A stretch of DNA of 64,000 bases from NCBI GenBank assembly GCA_021397845.1, contig JAHSVC010000030.1:372001-436000 (forward strand). Direction: 5' to 3'. Position 1 is the stretch's first letter; each line of letters starts with the position of its first letter. Positions 11,153 through 24,445 of this stretch are shown here, in pieces. Below the pieces are notes generated by a model. That model was given only the letters and a program-made list of their open reading frames with translations, did no database searches and was not told the DNA's origin. Made by a program: the position numbers and the translations under genes. The stretch comes from Areca catechu. Taxonomy: Eukaryota; Streptophyta; Magnoliopsida; Arecales; Arecaceae.

Positions 11153-11641
11153 AGTGGGCTGTCCTAGAGCCTCTGCCGACCGGAGTCGGACTTTCGGAAG
11201 TGGGCTGCCCTAGAGCCTTTGTCGACCGGAGTCGGACTTTCGGAAGTGGGCTGTCCTAAAGCCTTTGCTGACCGGAGTCGGACTTTCGAAGCGGGCTGTC
11301 CTAGAGCCTTTGCCGACCGGAGTCGGACTTTCGAAAGCGGGCTATCCTAGAGCCTTTGCCGACCGGAGTCGGACTTTCGGAAGTGGGCTGCCCTAGAGCC
11401 TTCGCCGACCGGAGTCGGACTTTTGGAAGCGAGCTGCCCTAGAGCCTTCCGACCGGAGTCGGACTTTCGGAAGCGGGCTATCCTAGAGCCTTTGCCGACC
11501 GGAGTCGGACTTTCGGAAGTGGGCTGTCCTAGAGCCTTTGCCGACCGGAGTCGGACTTTTGGAAGCGAGCTGCCCTAGAGCCTTTGCCGACCGGAGTAGG
11601 ACTTTCGGAAGCGGGCTGCCCTAGAGCCTTTGCCGACCGAC
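11153..11641. repeat. 46-bp minisatellite, about 11 copies, inside the gag-only element
   Basis: The unit begins AGTGGGCTGTCCTAGAGCC and ends GACCGGAGTCGGACTTTCGG. Eleven copies run head to tail with a few substitutions and short deletions. Each carries an imperfect hairpin CCGAC-CGGA-GTCGG. The array lies 3' of gag in the element's own orientation. The unit is not an obvious coding repeat. Confidence 0.88.
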
Positions 11642-12000
11642 AGAGAGGACAACAGTGGTCCTTTTAGGCACGTGTTCGGATTTTCCGTAGGGTAGGATGT
11701 TTACACTATCCCTGTGCACTTTCTGTCGTGATTAAGGTAGGCTGTCAGGCTCGCCTCGGCGCGTGTTCAGATTCACCGTAGGGTAGGTTATGAAAACCAT
11801 CCCCTCGCCTTTGATCTTTTTGGTGGCCTGGTTAGACTATCCATTGCGCTCGTCGGGCATACCGATAAGGTGAGTGGATCAGACTCTCCTTTGCACAGTT
11901 GACCGATTTTTCAGATTAGGTCATTCGGGCTGTTGTCGTTCAGTCGATGCAACTAGCCATTCTGAGTTGAGTAGGGTTGAGAAGCTTTGAGGCTTCATCT
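11642..12000. other. Element interior without a gene
   Basis: GC-moderate DNA between the minisatellite and the end of gag. I see no ORF or domain. Short words such as GTAGGGTAGG occur twice (about 11687 and 11778). Confidence 0.4.
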
Positions 12001-13550
12001 TCATCCCTTCTCCAGTTGGTGGGCCGGTGTATCATCCCTACACCTCCGTTGGTGGGCTTTGATTTGGCAATTCGCCTCTTCGGGAGGTGGCTGGGAAACA
12101 GTTGCTTCCGACCGGGGTCCCTGGCGACCGATGTACCGCCCTAGGTATTCTCTCTTGATGAGATCCTCGATCTCATCCCTCAGCTGGATGCATTCTTCTG
12201 TGTTGTGGCCGTGGTTCCCAATAGAATCGACAGAATTTGTTCCTGTTCCTTGCAGAAGAGGAGGCCTTCATAGGACGGGCCGTTGAAGATAGTTTTCTTT
12301 TTCTATCTCCATGAGGATCTTCTCTCGAGGGAGGTTGAGGGGGTATAGGAGTCGAATCTTCCTTCCAATGCTCTGGGCTTGGGAGGGCTTCTCCGGCGGT
12401 CTGCATATCTGTCGTCGTTGTTATTGGAAGTTTGGGGGGCCTTGCCCCATGTTATTTTTTCTTCTTTGAAGGGGGTTTCTCTTCAATCAAACGTTGATTC
12501 GCCGCCTGCTTTCAGCATCGGCGTATTTCTGAGCCCTTGATAGGAGCTCAGCATAGATTTAAGGAACTTCTTGTCCAGGAAAAAAGTAAGCCTGGAGGTT
12601 CGAAGCCCCTTCTTCAGTGCTGACATGGCCACGTGCTCGTTGAGATCGGGGATCTTAAGCGTGGCCGCATTGAACCTAGAGTAATCTCTCAGGCTCTCTC
12701 CTTCATTCTGGTGAAGGAGGAAGAGTGTGTACGTATTTCAATGAGTCTTGCGGCAGGTCCTGAAATGCAAGACACAGTTTTTCTAACTCGGAAAAGGAAT
12801 CGATGGTACCTGGGTGCAGGCTTGAGTACCACATCCCAGCGGACTTCTTCAAGGTAGCCGGGAATGCCAAACAGTACATTGCGTCCGAAGCTCTTTGGAT
12901 CATCATATGGGCTTTGAAGCTGCCCAAATGGTCGAGGGGTTGGAGGTGCCATCATAAGGTTCCATCTGGGGAACCCTGAAGTGTCGAGGAATGTCCTCAG
13001 CCATGATGCGGTCGGTGTAGGATGGGCATAGATCGCCCACAATCAAGTCATCGGGATCTCTCTGATCCCGCATTCTCTGTTCTCGTGCCCTTGTCATCTT
13101 TGATTCGATGGCTCTGAACCTCCCGTCATAATCGGGAGTCTGCTTGGGCGCTCTCTCCACTGGAGTGGAGTCTTCGAAGGAGGAGGAGGAAGTTTGCATA
13201 GGCCTTTTCCCTTTTTGTAGGGAATCGGCAGACCTAGGCAGTCTCGAAGTTCGCCTTCGGAAGAGGCCGAGAACAGGGGGAGGGATGCGCTGAATCCTCC
13301 CGTGGTGCTCTCCTTCTTCGGGATCGAGACCTATGTCTAGAAACACCCGTGGGTTTTGCCACCGGAAAGGCTCTATCTTGGAACTCTTGAACCATGGCCG
13401 TCAGTTGGTGACCTGGTTCATAAGAGCTTCGAACTGCTGTGCTCCCACAACAACCGTAGGAGGTGAAACATCGTTCTCCTCCGGGGTGCATCCCTGAGAC
13501 GGAGCACAATTTCGGCTTGTAGAAGCATTTTGAGCTTTTCCTCTTGCCAT
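12001..13550 (-). pseudogene. Gypsy-type gag, frameshifted
   Basis: The start chosen is the ATG at 13550, giving MARGKAQNAS; the longer open stretch to the right would begin inside the LTR. Moving leftwards there is a basic/Ser-rich N-terminal part and then the conserved entry to the gag core (RHFRVPQMEPYDGTSNP, about 12990-12940). In a shifted frame come the gag domain proper (MWYSSLHPGTIDSFSELEKL, about 12840-12780), and further on a Cys/His segment like KFCRF-x-NTEEC plus IQLRDEIEDLIKREYLGRYI (about 12240-12130), ending at a TGA at 12001-12003. At least three frameshifts break it. The order is that of Tat/TatII-type Gypsy gag. Confidence 0.78.
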
Positions 13551-13620
13551 CAAAAACTTCTTTGTTCCTTTCCCTTGCCTGGGAGGGAGCTTAACAAATG
13601 TAATAATATGCTCCCCCCTT

Positions 13621-13633
13621 CCTAGCGCGCCAA
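13621..13633 (-). other. Primer binding site of the gag-only element
   Basis: Read on the minus strand, TTGGCGCGCTAGG starts two bases after the CCAACA end of the 5' LTR. TTGGCGC-type primer sites are usual in Tat/Athila Gypsy elements. This fixes the element's orientation and agrees with gag on the minus strand. The matching tRNA was not determined. Confidence 0.55.
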
Positions 13634-13635
13634 TC

Positions 13636-14392
13636 TGTTGGCGTGGAGTCCCTGGATCGGCCGGTCGGAGCCGCTGCATCGCAGGACCGCTCCCTGGTTC
13701 ACCTGCAAAACAAGTTCCTTGTCGGAGTTGTTCTAGCGGAGGACACTCCGATGCCTAGTCAGTGACGGATTCCAGCCACAGAATGGAAAGATGTTGAGAG
13801 TAGAAGAGAAAAATAGTTCTTGGAGATTGAAAGTGTATGTGTGCGAGATTATTCACGCGTACCTCTCGAGCCATCCTTCTTACCCATACTTAAAAGATGG
13901 CCTCCAGTCTGTGGCCCGCTCTTTTTCCGGAGATCATGGAAAGCCAATCTCTCCCATGATTGGCGATCGTGGATTGTCAATGAACGGTTCCAACCATATC
14001 GAGGTGTGGCTGCAGGAATTGCGCGCCATCATCATGGCATGATGAGTGTCGATTGTAACCGTTGGTTACAGTTTCCTTTTTGGAATAGATTATGGTTCAA
14101 GCTTTGGGTTTCCCTTTGCGTGGGCCGAAGGCTTGGTATTTTCCCGAGGCCGGAGATCATGTCTACGGCGGGGACCGAAGTTCGTGTCTTCGGAAGTCGA
14201 TGAGTAGTTCAGACTTCGACCGGGCCGAAGGTGCTACCCGAAGGACTGGCCTTCGGATGTTGTAGTTCGGTGTGAAGCCTTGAGTTGCTTACGGTTGGCC
14301 TTCGCTTAGTCCAAAATCCGTAGTCCGGAAAACCGGGACTTCGATAAATCAAACCGGAACTTGGTTTGTAACTGAACCAGAATATCCCAACA
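13636..14392 (-). repeat. 5' LTR of the gag-only element
   Basis: The left end is TGTTGGCGTGG and the right end CCCAACA, an inverted terminal TGTTGG/CCAACA pair. It aligns with 10146-10900 over the full length with scattered substitutions and one-base indels. Short ORFs in it recur in the other LTR and are not genes. Confidence 0.87.
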
Positions 14393-14430
14393 ATATATAT
14401 ATATATATCTATATATATATATATATATAT

Positions 14431-14476
<46 letters not shown>
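14393..14476. repeat. TA microsatellite flanking the gag-only element
   Basis: About 80 bp of nearly pure TA with a few CTA/GATA interruptions. It continues the TA tract at about 10080-10148, so the element split an existing (TA)n locus. Confidence 0.9.
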
Positions 14477-14478
<2 letters not shown>

Positions 14479-14639
14479 TAAGCACGTATCTATTATGGTG
14501 CACGACACATTTTACAGTGTAGTACATTGTATACGCCTGATCGCAGAAAAACTTTCAATAAAATTCATGTATTCAACCTATGATTTTTTTATCATAGACT
14601 TATCCTCTGTGGCGCGTCATGTATTACTGCTTTTATATT

Positions 14640-14734
14640 GCGATGAATATATGCGGCAAGATGTGAGCACAGGCCATGTAATAAATGCGATGAATATATG
14701 CGGCAAGATGTGAGCACAGGCCATGTAATATAAC
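14640..14734. repeat. Tandem duplication, 47-bp unit, two copies
   Basis: CGATGAATATATGCGGCAAG and the bases after it, to CATGTAATA, occur at 14641 and again at 14688 with near-complete identity. Copies this alike point to recent local slippage. Confidence 0.88.
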
Positions 14735-16066
14735 TATTCATGATGCTTAAAACGCGCCATAAAAAAATTGTGGGTTGAATACATTTTTTTTTTTTTTTTT
14801 TTTTTTTGTGAAATCATGGAGTCAATTTTGTTACTGGTGCGGCGGTTGAAATCATGACAAAACTATGATAGATCCAGAGATAAATAAAAATAAAAATATT
14901 TTCAAAAATAAATATTTTACAAATATTTTTAAAAAAAATCTTCCAGCAAACCCGTTTGCTAAGCCTATCCATCCGTCGATCCAAGCTTCCCACTCGATTA
15001 GTACTACCGTGGACGGAAAAATAAGGTAAACATTTGATTTATTTTTAACGCTATGTTTAAAATTTTATATATAAAACACGTAACACAAAATCCTGGCCGC
15101 CGCCCCAGCTCCCTAAATCGGCCGCTCAAAGCCTCACACCCGATCGAGATGGACGGAAAAAACAGAGGAAAATCTGGGAAAGACTCTCCTACCCACCGAC
15201 TAAGCTTCCTCCAAGTCTCCTACCCAATTGAAACTCCTGAGAATGGAAAAGCCCAGAGAAACTCCCCTAGCCAAGGACGGCGGGGAAAGCAAGGAGGAGC
15301 TGACATAACGCAGTCGGCAAGGCGAGAGTCAAGGACGGAGGTGGGGGAAGGCAGTGACTCAACCGGGCTTGGTGGTTTAACATGACGGCATTAGAGGTGC
15401 GAGGCAGCTTTACCTCATGGAACAGACAAAATCTCGCCCCGAATCACACAAAAAAAAAAAAAAAAAAAACCCAAGGAGAAGAGACCAAAGCTCGACACGT
15501 GGCATATCAGGAGAACTGTGGACACCCTTTAATGTTTAGTAAGTGTGTGTGTATGTATGCATATATGGCTAATAATGCAAGCAGACCCGAGTCCTTTCAT
15601 TCTATCACCGCTGATGACAACAAACAACAAGAACTCTTAAAACAGACTTCAAATTCTAGAAGCACCAAAAAGAAATTATCCCAGCAAGACAAAACATTTC
15701 GAGAAATATGAATCAAGTGCATATTTAAGAAAGTAACAAGACGGCTCCAAGGATGAATCACAAATCAATACAACAAGTAGTCTGTTTTCTCTTTTACCTT
15801 CTAATGCAATCGAAAATACAGAATCGGACTCTCTAAAACAAAACAACCAGGCAGCTGTGTTAACAGAAAAAAAGCCCCATGTTGATCCTGCATTTGAACA
15901 AAAGATGAGTTGAGACAACATTATCTTTCTAGCAAGTCTAGCCTGTGCCTCAACTGCCACCAATTTAAAACCCAAGAGGACTTGTAAACCAAAATCTGAT
16001 AGAAGCTCTCAAGAAACACAACTATTGTTCCCAATAAAAATGGTCGTACAGATTTAGTACCGGAGA
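14735..16066. other. Spacer downstream of CCT7, including its probable 3' UTR
   Basis: No supported gene. There is a long T run near 14788-14808 and an A run near 15451-15469. Open stretches at 15053-15711 are low-complexity and lack recognisable domains. The part nearest 16066 should hold the CCT7 3' untranslated region (minus strand). No polyadenylation site is fixed. Confidence 0.4.
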
Positions 16067-19000
16067 TCAACGTCTTCGCATGCCTCTTCCACCACGACCA
16101 CGGAAGGCTGCTCCACCACGGCCCCGACCAGCCATTGCATTGGCAGCAGCTTCACCTTGTGCACTCTCCGACTGGAAGTATTGTAATCAGAAAAAAAATG
16201 TTATCAGATAATCCTTTCAAATGAAGCTACGACATAAGATTTATATAACAAAACAGAACAATAATTATCAATGCACTACCGAACAAAATTCCATATTAAA
16301 CATCAAGACCAAGTGAATTATATTTTTTGAAGGATCACATCAAAGAGGCATTTATATGCACAGTACGTGAAAATCAGATTGACCCTCTGGCTCCTGGGCC
16401 ACATTAGCCAAATAAATCCACATATTCTTTTTCACTATAATCGTATGTGCATGCATTGTGAAAAGTATGAATTATTTTCATTTAAAAATAAAATTTACAA
16501 GTTTCCTAACAGCATTGTCGCAACAATAACCAGCAATATATTGGAGGAGGTGATCAAAGGCAAATCACACCTCATCAGGGTGCTAATTATAAACTTCAAC
16601 TGATATTGAAAAGCCATACTTGATTTGGATGGATGAAATATAACCAATAAGAAATACGTCATCAGACGTGGTAGTGGCCTCTCAATGCTCCACCTTCCTA
16701 AGTCATTATATGAAGCTTCTCAAGTCTCAGAAGGGCAAATGATCCCAAGGTGAATCTCTCATTAACTGAAAAATGAATATCTTCAAATGTGCTAATTTCT
16801 TTTCTACACTTTCACTATGGGATCACAAGCAAGAAATAACTCACGGTGAATCCCTTAAAAGAAGATCAAAACATGAATGCATCTTTCTCCAGATCTCATT
16901 GCACCTGACAGAGGCCTTCTTTAGCATGCCCCATCAATCCATCAAAGCCTTTTGCATAATAGTCAAAAAAGATAAAAGATTGATCAATTCAAATATCTTG
17001 CCTAAAATAGGAACCTCTAAGGCATGCCTGAAATATTATTGGAGCATGGACATTATAGATCCCGATGAAACTCGGAATGCAACTACATTTTTTCCCTTGA
17101 AAGAAACATCCAGTCCATATTCCTCCCATCTTTATCTGTGCCAATATTGATAAAACTATCAATAGTCAATGCAGTGTTGGTCTACGAGCCTGAGCAGGCT
17201 TACTATTGCAAACTCTTGAAAAAAAAAATGTTCGATAAAATGAAACACTTGTTGATATCTTGAAAAATAACATGACGTTGGTTTAGCCATATAGTTTTCC
17301 CTTCCCTGCATGGCAAGCTTACTATGACTTGAACAAACCAACTGGTCTGTCTAGTCTTTTCCCAATTATTTGGGCAATATGCAAAATTTGAATCCATTTC
17401 ATAATTTTGACATATTTTCATTACCAGCTGTCAACCTGACATTGATCCTACACCTTTCTCATCTGGTCTTGGGAATGAACACAGTGGCTTACCCCTTATG
17501 GTAAATCACGACACAACACAAATCCTTATGGTAAATACTAAAAACTCAACATATCAGCTTCCCCTTACAAAGCATTGAAGACTAAAAGATCAAGAAAGAA
17601 ATACTAGGGATAATATAAAATCCCAATAGGAGTTTGAGGAAAACAATCAGCTACAAATGTTAAACATTAGTTGTTGTTCATGGTTTCTGACCACACATCA
17701 CATTATATGATCTTCCATTCTTTTTTTCCATTGAATTGATAAACATAACAATGTTGTAGAAATAGAGATAATAATAGTCACAATCATAAATTAATATGCA
17801 TCAGACTGAAAGTCAGGAACAAAGGACAAGATGTTTACTGCTAGTGTGCAAAGGGAGCATGTGCACGAAGTATCCACCATTGTAACTTCCTATCAATAAT
17901 GTCTTAGCATACAAGTTTGCCAATGTTTATTGCTCATAATTAATTATAAGTACTCATCAGATAGTATTCCCTTTATAAAGCAAATTACCTTTGGATTTTT
18001 TACTGTCTCATCCACACTCAGTATAAGACAGGCAGCTTCTGTTGCAGCATTTATAGCATTAATCTGCCATGTTTACAGTCACTCCCACATTACACAATGA
18101 TGTAACAAGGGTACTAGGAAGCAAGGTAGATAACACAGAATGTTTACCTTAACAACCGCAGGTTCCCATACAAAGTTAGCAAAGGAATCTGCAATTCCTC
18201 CAGTATTGATATCTACACCATAGTTCGCACCTTCACCTGTTACAAGAATGAAAGTTAGTATATATAGGATAACATCCTATTACTGCATGAAGCAAAAGAA
18301 AAAGCTAACCAGAAGCATGTTTCTGTCTGAGTTTATTTAATACATCAGTTGCATCAAATCCAGCATTATCACAAAGTTGTCGTGGAATAACCTGTGCAGC
18401 AAGACAATTGCTCATAAGTCAGAATTAAGAAAATCAGAAATAGCATGCCTTTTCCCCTCCACTACTAACATAACATCACCAAAAAAAAATAAATAAATAA
18501 ATAAAAGCAAGGTCAGGGGGAAGGGATGTTTGAGTTGTCACTTGGCAATGCCTTGACTCTCTGCTAGTAACACAACACTGAAAAACTAATAAAAAACAAC
18601 AAATAAATAAATAAGAGGATGCATGGGGAAGGGATGTTTGTGTTGTGACATGGCAAAGTATAATGCTTGACTGATGAAAGCGAACAATTTCTATTGATTC
18701 TCATTCAGATTCTTTTCCTTCCATAAAAATAGTGTTGGAGTTCAGAGTTCCAATATGCTCACAATATGTTCGTAGACAATGCAATGTATGGCACACTCTT
18801 TTACACTTACAGTTCTACACAGATATGTATTAAGTTCCGGCTCAGAATAGAGTATAACAAATATTGGCTCGTAGTATAGTTAGCTGAATTGCTCCAGAGG
18901 CTGTGCATACCAAGTATACACTCAGAATTACAATACAATTTTGAGCCTGATAATTGCACAAGAAGTTCTATCAAAAGTCATGTCAAACAGGGAAGCAGGA

Positions 19001-22000
19001 CATACGTGAGTCTACTGCCCTGATGAAAAACAAATAATACTGCTCAATAAATAGTCCCTCCATGAATATCAGCTGTGTTAGATGAGGGAAAAGAATTAGG
19101 AAATGTATTGGCTTGTTTGGCTTTGGGCTGCATGGGTAGCTATATCATGATGGAGCTGTAAAGGAGTTTGTCCTGAAAAAAGGCTTCCTAATGCATGAGC
19201 TTTCACCATTGCTAGGTACGGGAGGGCCAGATGTATGCAGATTTATCCCTACACGTGGAGAGGTTGCTTCCATGTTTTCAACCGATAATAGACAACCAAG
19301 CAACCTTACCTTCATGCCAAGACCAATGGCATTGCAAAGGAGTTTGTCCTTAAGTTGCAAAATTACCAAGAGTTGTCATGATATTTGCATAGCATGCCAT
19401 CATGCCCAAGGAATGCTGGTTCTATGGCTAGTCACTCAAAAAGGAAGGTACTCAGAGGAATTGATTTTTCCTCAGAATGACCTTTCAAAAACAATAGAAT
19501 GCATTAAACAATAATTGCAGAAGCTTCTAAAGACTAGCAACTTATCATTAATGCCATCCATATCGATTGTAATTCATTAGCAAGAGCTTTTTTCATCAAT
19601 CAAATTAGATAAGCTGTGCAAGCAACTTCAGTTAACCATCAGCTAAGGACAATATTCAATAAATAAGCGCATTCACATATTCCAGAAAATGTATTTACCA
19701 CAGCACTATTAGTTCAATTTATGCCCATAGAGCATCATAGATCTGTTTCTATCCTAGCTAGCAGAAATACTGATAAGCAAACCAACTTTAGGCTAGTAGA
19801 ACCCAAAGTAAAAATAGCATAACCATGCATAAGTCAGCTAAAATAAAGTATATCAAGACAGATGATCAGGTATAGTTCAGAGTGAAAGGAAACTGCAAGC
19901 TGAAGAATAATTGAGAATTAGATTTAAGTTAATATGTGTCATATGAAAGAGAATTAAGTAAAGAATTTCAAAGTTGACATGCAAATTTGCGATTCATGAA
20001 TGCTCAAGCTGAATAGTTATCAGCACCAACAGACTTTCAGGACAGAACCAATTAACTGAATGGAAAAGAGGCGCATATGCCAACCTCAAGAGCTTTGGCA
20101 TATGAGTTAATAAACAACTGTGACTTCCCAGCTATTGTCCGTGCATGTTGTCTCAAATATCGGCTTATTTCCATCTGCATTATACTAATAAGAAGATTAC
20201 CCTTCACAAAGATAACATATCAAATGATATCATGTGGCCAGAAGTAGCTTACATCTATAGCGCCACCACCAGCCACGACAGTTGAGTTCTTTAAAGCCCT
20301 CCTGACAATCATTATGGCATCAAGCAGGCTCCTTTAGCTTCCTCAATGAACATCAGACAGATTGATAATTAAGTAAACAAGTAACTGATCTGAAGCTGTA
20401 AGATCAAGCATACCAAGCAGAGAGAAAACATTTTAGCCCAAAAAAAAAAAAAACCGGATCTGCGCCACCACGAAGAACAATAGGTTGCTGTCTGACCAGA
20501 AGGGCAACCACTGAAAAATGTTAAACAGTTCATTGCCTACTTGTCTTTCCTCAAACAACTCACAGGATCCAAGAACATATAACACACCAAAATATAAGAA
20601 AGTGCCATAGAACAAGTTAAGTTATAATAAACTCTATAAGTTTCTTAATCATAGAAATATGCTTAAATAATGTTCCTGATGTGATAGATTATCCTACCAG
20701 AATCACCAAGAAAGCCACCTAATAAAAAAGCAAAATAAACAAATTAAAGAAGCATGAGAAAACCTCATCAATAACATTGTTGACAGAAGTCTGCACAGTT
20801 CCACTGTTGCTGCAGCGACACGTTGCAGATCCTCTTTGTTACACGACCAGCCCAGAAATATCCCTATCTGCAAAATACTGCATGGATGCCAAATTGTATG
20901 GTTCAGACATGCTACATAAGAAGTAATACACCTGATCTGAGCCAAAGGCCAGGAAAGGCATGCCTATCTGGCAAAGCTTGACATTTCTACTCATTTTTTT
21001 CTTTCATTTGGCCCATTTAACTCATCAAAATACAATAGGGGCAAAGAGCAGTAGCAATTGAAGAAGATACCTGTGTGCAAGGTCACCATTGCCAATCGAG
21101 GAAAGAAACAATTTTGCTCCACTTTTAACACACTTATCTAACTTGTCATAGATGATATTACATCCGCATCAACAATGTGATATATGCATAGGGTATGATA
21201 TATCTGTCGAAGAACACATGAAGAAAAGAAGAATAAGCCAGAAACAGTGTGGCAAGTAATGAGGCCACCAAGCATACCTGATTTCTGCATTTCTTTTCTC
21301 TGACTTCAACTCTAACTCAATGTTTAACAAAAGATCTTTGGATTAAGAAACTTCTTTGGTTGCTGCTCAAACCAGCATAGGAAAATGTCTCTTGAAAGCA
21401 ACACCATTCACAAGAATGAATCTCTCATGTTACCCCCAGGCACCTTTAGAAAAAAGACACAGAATTTAGAGTTTCATATACACTTTTCGGCTAGATCTTC
21501 ATTATCCATATATGACTCATAAATATCAGGACTATGTTTATTTATTCTATTCATTTGCAGACAAAAAAAGAATTAGCATTTAAATATAAAATATCCCACC
21601 TCCAATCCAATAATTATAATGAAACAGAAGAACATCCTGATGGATACAACTCACAGACCCAATGTACAGGCTCCTCCTTCCCCTTCTATTCTCCCCATTT
21701 ACCCCCATTTTTTTAGACAAAGTTTTTACCCAAACAACTATTATTGTGTCTTTTTGGTAGAAATTTAGAAAAGGTTATCATGTTATTTAAATAGATAAAT
21801 AAAATAGTAGAAGAGAAAAGGTTGGAGGAGAAAAGAAGCTGTATGCCTAGGTTGGATTTATGCAGATGCAAAGAAGATTGGGATGCATTTGAAGTATTCT
21901 TACTGGCAGAGAGAAAATATGGTGGTATATGAAAATTTACAGGAAGGTTTATTCATTATTAAGATACATCTGTCAAGACTTCCTATTTTGTCAACTATGC

Positions 22001-24404
22001 TAACACCTTCCAAAACATTGGAAATAGGATATCTACCTTCCTTTAGTGGTATGCAGCTTAAATTCAACAAGTGCAAGAGAAAATGGTACTAGTAAATGAC
22101 AAGTATATTTGTTTGTGAATACTATGTATTTCTCAAAAACATAAAAAAAATAAAGGAATTTAACCAAGTGAAACTAACATATTAGGTTATTACAACATAC
22201 ATAAAAATAAAAGGATGTTTAGAAACTCTTGTTATTACTAAAAATAATCACAGGATGTAGCAGTAACATGCATCACAATGAAAATAAATTAAAAAAATAT
22301 TGAACCAGAAGAAAACTCCAATAGGATGAAAATACCTTTTTAATCCCATTAAATTTAGCCTATCATCATTGCCAATAGCCATGACAGCATCAACGACCAT
22401 GGACGCAAAAAAACTCCTTCTCACCACCAATAAGTTTTGAAGAGAGTGTTGTAGCAGCACATTTTGCCAATAAGGTTTTCTTTTCTTCAAGGCTTTCCCT
22501 TCTATGCTAACAGCAGTTCTTTAATTTTGTCAATTGCCTGGTGATGCTATTATCCAGTTCTTAAGTTCACAAAGCAACAATTGCAATGATACAGAAAGAA
22601 CAGAACAGTGAGATACTCACCAAATAGGATGCAGTCCGATAACTTCGATTGAGATTTTGCGGGTGGACTCCGTCCTCGATGAAAGGCTTCGCCTCCCTTA
22701 AGAACTCGCCAGCAAGAAGCACTACAGTGGTGGTTCCATCACCAACCTACACCAAATTGTATTGTGGAACTTCAATATAAGTCCCTAGTATTACCTCAAC
22801 ATAGTTGGGAACAAAAGTTTTATAGAGACAGAACAGTATGTAGATCAAGAAAATAAATTAGTTAACTACATGGAAATACAATCAGAATTATGAACTTTAA
22901 TAATTTAAAATAAATGATAAAAAAATGCATTGTCAAAAGGTTTGTTCACTTATTTTATCAAAACAGCAGAGCCAGATAAGGTGCATTTATACCTTGAGTG
23001 TATACAAAAAATTATATTATGTGATATATTGGTATGTAACTATAAACATTGCAGCAATCATAGTTAATAACAGTGTATATTTTAACTTTCAAGTACAATA
23101 ACAGCAAAATACAGGTAAACATCATTGGTGACAAGAAATAAAATCAAATGTTCTCTGGCGTAAACACGAAAGCAATAGTGCATCACATGTTACACGAGTA
23201 GATGAGGTAAAGGGGCAATCAAATGACCAAGGGACATACACAAGAAAAAAGCTCCACATGGCAAAACAATCAACACGCAACCAGCATTCAAAGCATGACT
23301 GAACCCATGAGTAGGACAATCCTCAACTTTCATAAAAACTGAGAAGAAGACGATGCAAAATAAAGGTTTAAAAATTAAAACGCATTGCATATTTCTTATA
23401 ACTGCAGCTTGAAGTGGAGAGAAAAAGAAAATGAGTACTCAACAAAAACCAAGAAATCCGAATCTCGGATAGGACCATAATGAACGGGGTAACCTGATAA
23501 GAATGAGCTAAATCATAAAACAACAAAATCTGTATTTACATAGGATACCAACTATACTGAATTCATTTTAAAAACATGCTTTCTCTTTCAAGTCCCTCCC
23601 ATAAACAAGACAAAGTATGTGTTTGATTCAAGTAACATGAAACATAATAAAAAAACAAGAAGACAATGTCATAGAAATCCAATCAGGATTCATTCCCGAA
23701 AGCATGTATACAACCATAATCGTGGAAATAATGTTTCCTGACTTAACCGATAGATAATTATCCAATATTTGTCAGGTTATTTCTTGCGTACTCACTCAAT
23801 GTTTATACCATGTAACAAGTGCTTCTTTCACATGTAAAACGCACTCATCAAATCGGAATCAAAACTCCAGAGTCAGGAAAACACATAACAAGTTCCAATC
23901 TTTCCCATCAAAACCTAGAGTTCGAAACTTTTTTTTCTTTCGGTTCATTCAGGGGCATCCATTCGACTAGCACATGATGGGAAAACTTCCATTCATGCTT
24001 CTTTATTGACAAAAACCCCTTTCCTGCTTCTTTATTAACAACCGGCACTAAATCATGGAATGTTTCTGAGTTACCTCGGAGTCTGGGACTTGGCGATGTC
24101 GACGAGGATCTTGGCGGCAGGGTGGACGATGTCGAGGAGCTTCATGATGGTGGCGCCGTCATTGGAGATGGTGGTGTTGCCCTTGTCATCGTGGATGAGC
24201 TTGTCCATCCCGCGGGGCCCAGAGTGGTGCGGACGGCGTCGGCCACCGCAGTGCAGGCGTTGATGTTGCTCACAACCTGCGCCTTCCCCTGGGAGGTGTC
24301 CGTCCCCTCCTTCAGCAGTATGATCTGGGGTTGCTGCAGCCATCAAACCAAATCCAGATCGTTACTTATTTTAAATTTCCTCTTTCTTCTTTCTAATATA
24401 CCAC

Positions 24405-24445
<41 letters not shown>

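Larger units (their letters stand above)
10146..14392 (-). mobile_element. Non-autonomous LTR retrotransposon (gag only, LARD-like)
   Basis: Two LTRs of about 755 bp in the same orientation flank a 2.7-kb interior. The interior encodes only a broken Gypsy-type gag on the minus strand; I see no protease, reverse transcriptase or integrase. In minus-strand reading the element runs 5' LTR (13636-14392), primer site TTGGCGCGCTAGG (13621-13633), gag, minisatellite, polypurine tract (10901-10918), 3' LTR (10146-10900). It would depend on proteins from another Gypsy element. It sits in a TA microsatellite, which hides the target duplication. The left terminal bases (TATATGGCG where the partner has TGTTGGCG) have merged with the TA tract. 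Confidence 0.82.

Noticed and set aside
11153..11641. CRISPR-like regular repeats (also 43530-43975)
   Set aside because: Units abut with no unique spacers and lie inside plant LTR elements. They are minisatellites.
15053..15711. Two adjoining plus-strand ORFs upstream of the CCT7 3' end
   Set aside because: Low complexity, an A-run inside, and no domain or splice support.
16773..17150. 125-codon ORF in CCT7 intron 13
   Set aside because: No recognisable motif; lies wholly inside an intron between well-defined exons 13 and 14.
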